This document shows positions 57,243-64,000 of a stretch of DNA of 64,000 bases, one piece after another; within the stretch, counting starts at the first letter, position 1; each line of letters opens with the position of its first letter. Below the pieces are notes generated by a model that was not told where the DNA came from, ran no database searches, and worked only from the letters and a program-made list of their open reading frames with translations. The position numbers and the translations under genes were made by a program. Source of the stretch: Prunus persica (Eukaryota; Streptophyta; Magnoliopsida; Rosales; Rosaceae); the NCBI RefSeq assembly GCF_000346465.2, contig NC_034011.1, positions 6,333,714 through 6,397,713 on the forward strand, written 5' to 3'.

Positions 57243-57572
57243 CGTAGTTTTTAGTTTTCATTTTTTATGCTAGAGTATAAAGGAAAAAAAGGAATAATGG
57301 AAGTGAGAATGAGAGTGAAGATGAGATTGGGAGGGAATATGAGAGTAGAGGATAGGAGAGAGGAGTAACAAAAGTGAAGACAAAAATTAAAAACTGAAAT
57401 CTATTTTAAATTGTTTTCACTTTCAAGTTTTTATTTTTACTTTGTTACTCCTCCCTTCCATCCTCTCATCTCTCATCCCCTCTCTCTATCTCATCCTCAC
57501 TACCATTATCATTCTTCTTTTGCTCTATATTCTAGCAAAAAAAAAAAAAAAAAAACTAAAATTGAAATAGTT
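57243..57572. mobile_element. Foldback MITE
   Basis: The left arm (TTTTAGTTTTCATTTTTTAT, TGCTAGAGTATA, GGAATAATGGAAGTGAGAAT...) is mirrored by the right arm (...ATTCTTCTTTTGCTCTATAT, TCTAGCAAAAA, CTAAAATTGAA), leaving a loop near 57405. An almost complete hairpin of about 330 bp, with purine-rich and pyrimidine-rich arms. Confidence 0.65.
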
Positions 57573-58069
57573 ATCAAACCAACTAATTGTATTAATTCAC
57601 TATGATAATATAGCCTTAAAGAATTGTATTTAATTAATTAAAACATCAAGGCACGTAAGTTTCCATAGAGGACCGTGTCTCCATTGACATTGGACTCTTG
57701 TAAATATGCCAAAAGACTACAACTCTTCAAACCATTAATTTCTCGAATGAAATAAATAATTCTGATATATTCACATCCGAAATTCAAATAGTTGTTTTGC
57801 AAATTCAGTTATCACATACTACTAAAAAAAGAGTGTAAGTGAATAAAATTGGAGTGAGAAAATCATTACCCTATTAGAAAGTTAAGCATGACGGAAAAGT
57901 CTTTTCCACATGGAACTTAGAAAAATAGGTGGCTGGATGGAACTTTCCATGCATATTGCAATTGCTATATGTTCCTCGTCAAGGCTGCCGCGTCCAAGAC
58001 TCCAACCAATTAACAAGTCTTTCTTCATTCTTTCTTACCTCTTCTGTAAGTTAAGTTGTCGCTCTTCTG

Positions 58070-58077
58070 TATTTATA
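58070..58077 (+). promoter_or_regulatory. TATA box of the AGP-like mini-gene
   Basis: TATTTATAGGC, 117 bases before the ATG; the paralog at 59314 has the same TATTTATAGGC at nearly the same distance. Confidence 0.6.
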
Positions 58078-58146
58078 GGCACCAATATTTCTTGCATCCT
58101 TGCAATTCTTCTCAGTGATCACCCACATACAGCACGATTTTGTACG

Positions 58147-58148
<2 letters not shown>

Positions 58149-58193
<45 letters not shown>
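58149..58193 (+). repeat. (GA)n tract abutting the start codon
   Basis: Uninterrupted GA dinucleotides running straight into ATGGAGAGG. The same arrangement precedes the paralog at 59314. Confidence 0.95.
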
Positions 58194-58202
<9 letters not shown>

Positions 58203-58499
58203 AAGATGGTGATTGTTTTTGGTTTAGTTGTATCAATGTTCTTGCAAAGTGTGGCAGCACAGAAAGTTCACGTGACCTCACCACCTTCTGTGCCTACTAC
58301 ACCTTCTCTGGAATCAAACGACCCTAATCCAGAACCAGCACCATCACCTTCCTCCACTCAGCCCACTGGGAAGACCACTCCCCCCACTCCCCCCACTGGG
58401 AAGACCGCTCCACAGCCCGCACCGGCTTCTTCATCCGGGGCTGTTTTCGCTAGTTTCTTTTTGTCGTCCTTGGCTCTTGTCATGGGTTTGTTCTTTTGA
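58194..58499 (+). CDS. AGP-like mini-protein derived from a phytocyanin
   Basis: Single exon, 101 residues. Residues 1-22 (MERKMVIVFGLVVSMFLQSV + AA) are a signal peptide nearly identical to that of the phytocyanin at 59314. Then QKVHVTSPPS and a Pro/Ser/Thr-rich stretch with PTGKTTPPTPPTGKT and AP repeats typical of arabinogalactan modification. The end is a hydrophobic GPI-type tail (GAVFASFFLSSLALVMGLFF). The copper-binding plastocyanin-like domain is absent, so it cannot bind copper. Leader, TATA box and GA tract are shared with the paralog, so this is a paralog that lost its middle, not an unrelated AGP peptide. AATAAA-like signal near 58649 (ATCAATAAAGG). Expected at the cell surface; function unknown. 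Confidence 0.7.
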
Positions 58500-59065
58500 A
58501 GACCTCAAGAGATGGACCAATTTTTATTATTATCTTGGGGATCCATTAATTTTGATGTTTAGTATAATTTTTGATAGGAGATATGAGGGAACTATTATCC
58601 CTGATTTCTTCATATAATCAAATCGTGATGTTTCTTTGACTGCATTATCAATAAAGGAACTCCCTCTGTTGAAAATTCGATCTCTGCCATATTCAAGTAT
58701 AATATAATTGCCTACTCAAATTAGCGTGATGAATTAATGTGTTGAGACCTGAATGATAATCCAATAGCAATCTAACCACATACATGTCAATAATGGATTT
58801 TGCATTCATTTGAAACAGGCTAATACAAATACCAATCAAATGAAACGTTCATAAGAATAGATTGGTTTTGCACATTCCGTAACAATTTGTCATACAAAGA
58901 GCTAGCATAATTCGTTCTTCAGTTTTCATTCGCTAACCTGTGGTACCTAAAATAACTTTTAATTTGCACATTGAATGCAATCCACATATGGTTTTGTCTA
59001 GCTTGATATAAAGGGGTACAACTCGAATCTTACATAACAACTCTCACAAATAGCCACCCACCTTG
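58500..59065. other. 3' flank and intergenic
   Basis: 3' UTR of the mini-gene to about 58670, then AT-rich DNA with no gene. Confidence 0.45.
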
Positions 59066-59150
59066 TGTTCATAGCTCGGATATAACAGAGCTCGTGTGAA
59101 AGAGAGCATTGAGCTCAAAACAGAGGAAAAACAATTATAAGGGCATAAAA
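59066..59150 (+). repeat. Direct repeat, left copy (matches 63617-63701)
   Basis: GTTCATAGCTCG...AACAGAGCT...GAGCTCAAAACA(G/A)AGGAAAAACA, about 85 bases, also present downstream of the phytocyanin gene. A footprint of tandem duplication. Confidence 0.8.
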
Positions 59151-59183
59151 GGGCCTTTTGTTTTTCGTCTACTCCAGAGCTTT

Positions 59184-59191
59184 TATTTATA
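59184..59191 (+). promoter_or_regulatory. TATA box of the phytocyanin gene
   Basis: TATTTATAGGC, 123 bases before the ATG, the same as in the neighbouring paralog. Confidence 0.6.
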
Positions 59192-59264
59192 GGCTTGAAT
59201 TCATGTATCGTTTCCATATATTCTCATTATTCATCAGTGATACAATTTGGTAATTTAAGAGACA

Positions 59265-59265
<1 letters not shown>

Positions 59266-59313
<48 letters not shown>
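59266..59313 (+). repeat. (GA)n tract abutting the start codon
   Basis: About 48 bases of GA running into ATGGAGAGC. Confidence 0.95.
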
Positions 59314-59321
<8 letters not shown>

Positions 59322-60014
59322 CAAAATGGTGGTTGTTTTTGGCGTCTTTGTGGCCGTATTTGTGCAATGTGTAGCAGCACAGACAGTGCATGTGGTGGGA
59401 GATAGCTTAGGTTGGACCATTCCACAATCTGGGCAACAATATGTCACTTGGGCATCTGCTAACAAGTTCGCTGTTGGTGATTTTCTCAGTAAGATTTCTC
59501 AAGTCTTCTAATTTACACCTACTGTCTTTGCCAGTCAATTGGGGAACTCATTATTTAACGCTGGGTCTTACCTAATTCTCATGAGATTACTTGATTTTTA
59601 AATTACCCTTTAGATTAATATAACATAAGTATTAGTTGATTCAATGCCATAATGGTGTTTCAATTTTGCAAAAGTTTTGTGGGTCAGTTTTATTTATTTA
59701 TTTTACATATAATTAAAACTTGGTGTGTAATTAGTTATTTCATATTGATTGGTTAGTTATTTCCTTTTATTTATATCAAAATTTCAAATTTAATAATTGT
59801 TATGGTTTGAAATTAATTTCAAATTTAAGAAAGACACTTGTTCTTGCTCTTTATAGGTCTTGATCCCTATGTTTTTGGTACATTAATTTACTTACATTTT
59901 TCTTAGGTACATATGTCTCTAGGTAAATTGTTGAACTTGCAAAATATAGGTACATTAATAGGTATATTGTAAAAAATATTTACCTTATTGTAAATAATTT
60001 ACCTTCTGCGTAGT

Positions 60015-60625
60015 ATTTCACTAATCCGAACCGTCTATTCATTCAAAGATCATGTCTACAAAAAAAACTAATTGAATCCGATATCATTTGATCATTCAAT
60101 TAAATTATTGAAATTTTAGTACTTTCTTGAAACACCGTGTTTATTAATTTTGTAGGACCCAATTAGATGTCTAAATAGTTTCCGATTTGTCTAATTTTTT
60201 TGTAAGGATGATCTATGAATGAAGACCTAAAAAATAGATGCTTTGGATAGTTGAAAAAACAATCGTAAGGTACCCTAAAGGGTGTACCTTATTTGAGGGA
60301 CACCCTTGTGGGGCCCACTCCACATTATATTTCACTAATCCAAACCGTCTATTTTTTATATAATTATTCAAAGATCATCTCTACAAAAAATCACTCGAAT
60401 CCGATATCATTTGACCACTCAATTGAGTTATTAAAAATTTAGTACTTTCTTGAAGCACCGTGTTCATTGATTTTGTATGATACAATTGGATGTCAAAACG
60501 GTTTCCGATTTATCCAATTTTTTGTGAGGATGATCTATGAATGTAGACTTAAAAAATAGATGTTTAGATTGTTGAAAAACAATTCGTAGGAGACCTTAAA
60601 GGGTGTCCCTCAATAGAAGGGGATA
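60015..60625. repeat. Direct tandem duplication, ~300-bp units
   Basis: 60015-60300 and 60330-60625 are diverged copies: each has TTTCACTAATCC(G/A)AACCGTC, GAATCCGATATCATTTGA, TTAGTACTTTCTTGAA and GGATGATCTATGAATG. In the intron of the phytocyanin gene. Old element or satellite dimer; not coding. Confidence 0.75.
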
Positions 60626-60960
60626 TATATACACTTATATTATTTTTATAGGTACATTATTTATTGGATATATAATTTAGGGATTTTTTTTGGGTTCAAA
60701 ATATTTTATAAATTGCCGATGGGTTAGAGGGAGTGCCAACCAAAAGAGATGAGGTGTTTGATATGCTATTACTAGGAAGAATAAATTATGAATAAGACAG
60801 TTAATGACATATTTGAAAATAAATATGAAGGTAAATGGCATGTATTGTAATTTAGTTAATATTACTATGACAAATCTATCTTACATTGCAACCTATTTTA
60901 AATTTGGGTTTTAAGTAAAGCCTTGAAAGTAGGTAGGTATATGTCTAAGATATAGTAGTT

Positions 60961-62397
60961 GGGCTTGTTTGGTAGGCCTCACTGGGCTGGACTGGGTTAT
61001 ATAACACTTGAAACCCATGTTTGGTAAGAGGGGGTACTAAGTTAAATGGGATTATATAGGACAACAATAAATAAAAAACACCTCACTCGCTATTCTAATA
61101 TTGCGAGGCTGAAAAAGGGTTCGCAAAATAACCCCCACTCTATATAGAACAAGCGAGTCTTAAGTCCTCTTTCTCTCTCGTTTCCTTCAGCATCGCCTCT
61201 CCTCTCTCTCTTATTTCCTACTAAGGTAAGTTTTCTGGCCTTCTCTGGAGATGACCCATAACTCCTATACCAACCTCCATAACTTCTGGCCTTCTTTGGA
61301 GATAACCCACTCCGACTCCAAGGCCAGCCTTCACCACAGTCAGATCCTTGGCTTGAATCAAACTGCTCAACGCCATAACCTCCACCATAGCCTCCCTCCA
61401 CCGTCACCACCCAATCTATAGAACAGTAATAGCCACCACCGACCCAATTGAACAAATCGAGAGTTATTGTGGTGGTTTGAATTATGTGCTTCAGTATGAT
61501 TTTGTTGCTGTTTTCACATGGGTTATATAAAACCAAGCAGCACTAGCACTCATGGGAGGAGAGGATGTATGAAGAGAGATGAGAGAGTGAAAAAATAGGG
61601 GACGCATGTGGGTGGTAGGGAATCTGAGTTGGGAGAAGAAAAGTCAAGAAGAAGGTGGAAGGAAAAGTGTGCTAACATTTTTTTTTTTATATATAATCTT
61701 GTTTTAATTAAACATTAATTTCAGATAATTTTAAGTTTCCTTTTATAATAAACATTAAAATATTAATGAAAAAATAAAAGTTGAAAAGAAATGACACTTC
61801 ATTGTTTATCTTATTCTCATATGCTACTACAATCTGTATTTATTTTGGGAAAGAAAAATTGTATGTATAAAAATAAAAATAAAAAATAAAAAATAAACTA
61901 TTATTAGATGCATACTTGTTCGGTTTATCAATTAACCAATAAAATTCAACTTTTTTTCTCTATTATTTTCACTTATTATTAAAGATAATTCTAGATTTTT
62001 TTTTTTTCTCTATTTTGGGACTACCTAAGCTAAAACCTTTTTTTAAAAAAATTTTTAAATACCCAAGTTAAACCTTGGGCTTTAAAAAGAGGGACTTTTT
62101 TTTTCTTTTTTCTTATAATTTTTTTTGGTAATTCGTATTTATATTTATACATCACAACAACACCTAATAAATTTTTTGGTGTCTGCCTGAGTAATTAGAA
62201 ATAATTAAAAAAAATTATTTTTTAGTCCGACACAACACCAAACATAGGTCTTCACTATTTTTACAATCCAGCTTCTTAGTCCGACGCAACACCAAACGTA
62301 GGTCAGTACTTAATCCAGCTTAGGCTAATCCGAGTTAATCCAAGTCAGTCCCAGAATTTAGTCCAGTCCATGACTGTCCGCCGTACCAAACGACCCC
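60961..62397. mobile_element. ~1.4-kb TIR element
   Basis: The left end (GGGCTTGTTTGGTAGGCCTC, GGCTGGACTGGGTTATATAA) pairs with the inverted right end (TTAGTCCAGTCCATGACTGT, CCGTACCAAACGACCCC). The GGGCTTGTTTGGTA-type end is common in plant PIF/Harbinger or hAT-like elements; the duplication was not resolved. The minus-strand frame at 61090-61536 is Gly-rich and unrecognised, perhaps captured sequence. Confidence 0.5.
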
Positions 62398-62459
62398 GTA
62401 AGGGCCTATATTGGAACAACCTTTTTTCTTAAAAATTACTTACCTCTCTTCTCACACTA

Positions 62460-62969
62460 GAGAAATTATACTGTGATACGGTACTACCACGTGGCAGTGC
62501 CATGTGGTAGTACGGACTAATAAAATTATGATATCTGGCATTACTGTTATTAGAGAGAGAGAGAGGAGTTTCATTAGAACACTGTTAATGCTGTTTACTC
62601 TCTTTCTCTCTTTTTTATTTTATTTTTATATTTCTTTCAAAGCAAATAACCCTAACACGTGAATTGTCATTGGAGTCTGCACCAACATTCATAAAATACT
62701 TCTGCAGCCAAGAAAAGGAGCCGCCCCAAAAAAATAAAGGACTAGCCTTTGCCAAAAATGGATAATGGTAAATCAAATCAATCAAACAATCCTTTACTTT
62801 ATACAGCTTTTTTTTCCCCCCTTATTTCTGCATGTTGTTTCCGATTGCAGGCTATAATGAAACTCTTCTCTCTCTCTACTAACAGTAATGCCAGATGTCA
62901 TAATTTTATTAGTCCGTACTACCACATGGCACTGCCACGTGGTAGTACCGTATCACAGTATAATTTCTC
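62460..62969. mobile_element. Young Mutator-like MITE (510 bp) with 9-bp duplication
   Basis: TIRs of about 105 bp differ at only two or three positions by eye (left GAGAAATTATACTGTGATAC ... right inverted). Each arm has its own palindromic core (CCACGTGGCAGTGCCATGTGG-like, 62489-62511). Flanked by an identical 9-bp CTCACACTA (62451-62459 and 62970-62978). No transposase. It ends 23 bases before the phytocyanin 3' splice site. Confidence 0.9.
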
Positions 62970-63497
62970 CTCACACTAGACGTTCCTTAATAATTCTTCA
63001 GTTTTTCAACTTCGCCACCAACGCACACGATGTACAAGAAGTACCCTATGCATCGTTCGACTCATGCAGCTCGGACAACACAATTGGCTCGTCCATCACA
63101 ACAGGCCCAGCCAACGTCACGCTCACCTCAGCAGGCGACAACTACTTCATCTGCACTTATGGCACCCACTGCCAGTCAGGCCAGAAGCTAGCCATCACCG
63201 TCTCAGCCGCCGCCCCTGGAGCCTCGCCCTCTGGACCAACTTCTGCACCACCACCACCACCACCGCCTACTACCCCTCCTACCACATCCATCACCGTCCT
63301 CGAACGACCCTGTTGCTTGTGCTCCAGTCAAGCCATCGTCACCATCACCGTCCACGGCTGGGGGGGGCCAACCCGGGTCTTGCCCGCCCCCTGATAATTC
63401 TTCTTCACTAGCTGTTGTGGTGGGTTTCTCTTTGTCCTTCTTGTCCCTTGTCATCTTGGGTTTGTCCTTCTTGCCCAACACTGTAAGCTTCTACTGA

Positions 63498-64000
63498 AGC
63501 TTACACATTAACGAACACAACACTGTGAGCTTCTTTGTCGTTCTAGCCAAGAGGTGCCCAACCTTCATGAATTGGTGCTCATCATCGTGAATCCAGCGAA
63601 AGCGAGCTTGGAGACATGTTCATAGCTCGCGCATAACAGAGCTTGTGTAAAAGAGAGCACTGAGCTCAAAACAAAGGAAAAACAATTAAAAGGGCATAAA
63701 TTTAATTTCGGCAACACACTAAACCTGATATAAGGGTTTGAAAATCGTGGAATTTTCAGGTTTTTTTTTTTTGGGAAGAAGAATTTCTAGGTTTTGGTTG
63801 GTCACAAACTGATACATTGGACAACAAAACATGCAGTGACTAGAATTCTTTAAAACAATCATATAAATTCTAAGTTAGACCGTTATAATTTCTAAGATAT
63901 TTCTTAAATTAACCAATAATTTGTATTTCGGCATATTAAAGGTACGATTGAGGAAGGTCTTATCTTTCACAAGTCCACTGATTTTACTTTACGGAGTTTC
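63498..64000. other. 3' flank of the phytocyanin gene with second copy of the direct repeat
   Basis: 63617-63701 repeats 59066-59150, after which similarity stops. No gene in the rest of the window. Confidence 0.5.

Larger units (their letters stand above)
59314..63497 (+). pseudogene. Phytocyanin (stellacyanin/mavicyanin type) with transposon-filled intron and frame breaks
   Basis: Exon 1 (59314-59488) encodes MESKMVVVFGVFVAVFVQCV (signal peptide), then AAQTVHVVGDSLGWTIPQ and ASANKFAVGDFL. Exon 2 (63002-63497) continues FNFATNAHDVQEVPYASF, DSCSSDNTIG, then CTYGTHCQSGQKLAIT: copper ligands His (NAH), Cys (DSC), His (GTH) and Gln (SGQ), the stellacyanin-like set. A Pro/Ser-rich stretch and a GPI-type tail (SSLAVVVGFSLSFLSLVILG) follow. 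The frame breaks three times: at the T-run opening exon 2 (63002-63006), near 63285, and in the eight-G run at 63359-63367. Two are in homopolymers, so assembly error is as likely as decay. The intron is 3513 bp (usual phytocyanin introns are short) and holds a duplicated repeat, a 1.4-kb TIR element and a MITE ending 23 bases before the acceptor. Confidence 0.7.

Noticed and set aside
58100..58327. Frames starting in the GA tract (Arg-Glu repeats) as N-terminal extensions
   Set aside because: No ATG upstream in frame, and the signal peptide begins at the ATG after the tract, as in the paralog.
61090..61536. 148-codon Gly/Tyr-rich minus-strand frame
   Set aside because: Lies inside a TIR element, no known domain, and no sign of a start context; kept only as possible captured sequence.

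Overview
The window is nuclear DNA of a flowering plant. Host genes have GT-AG introns, intergenic DNA is AT-rich, and plant-type transposons are everywhere: Ty1/copia, Tat-type Ty3/gypsy, LINE, Au-type SINE, Mutator-like, hAT-like and Helitron-like elements. A MIXTA-type R2R3-MYB pair together with an MBD10/11-type gene, a GH17 glucanase and phytocyanins fits a rosid eudicot, and a Rosaceae/Prunus-like genome is my best guess. That guess is inference, not proof. A run of exactly 100 Ns (4418-4517) is a scaffold gap, so this is a draft assembly.

Layout. 1-4 kb: AT-rich DNA with degenerate repeats, a hairpin MITE and a TIR element with an 8-bp target duplication. 4.0-18.4 kb: two same-strand (minus) MIXTA-like MYB paralogs. 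The left one is only a 3' end abutting the gap; the right one is a complete three-exon gene. Between them lies a copia relic that was itself split by a Tat-lineage gypsy element. The gypsy element has lost its 5' half but keeps RNase H and integrase, a tandem-repeat block, and an antisense ORF with its own TATA box. 18.6-30.3 kb: no host gene; nested TIR elements, a SINE, a Helitron-like element and a 3.07-kb solo LTR. 30.5-43.5 kb: one 5'-truncated LINE on the plus strand, opened by later insertions (a full copia element that itself took a hAT-like insertion, an unclassified block, a Mutator-like element, a solo LTR and a Helitron) and closed by a poly(A) tail.

44.7-64 kb is the gene-bearing part. 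It holds a methyl-CpG-binding-domain gene (MBD10/11 type, two exons, 4.4-kb intron), a three-exon GH17 beta-1,3-glucanase whose last exon encodes a GPI-anchor tail, and two phytocyanin-derived genes in tandem. The first has lost the copper domain and is now an AGP-like mini-protein. The second has a 3.5-kb transposon-filled intron and several frame breaks.

The host genes do not form an operon or pathway. Loose themes are epidermal/cell-wall surface (MIXTA MYB, glucanase, phytocyanin/AGP-like) and chromatin (MBD). The most useful observations are the promoter-bearing antisense ORF and the satellite-like block in the Tat element, the two Mutator-like copies with near-identical 9-bp target duplications, the GPI/no-GPI ending of the glucanase, and the apparent conversion of a phytocyanin into an AGP-like mini-gene.
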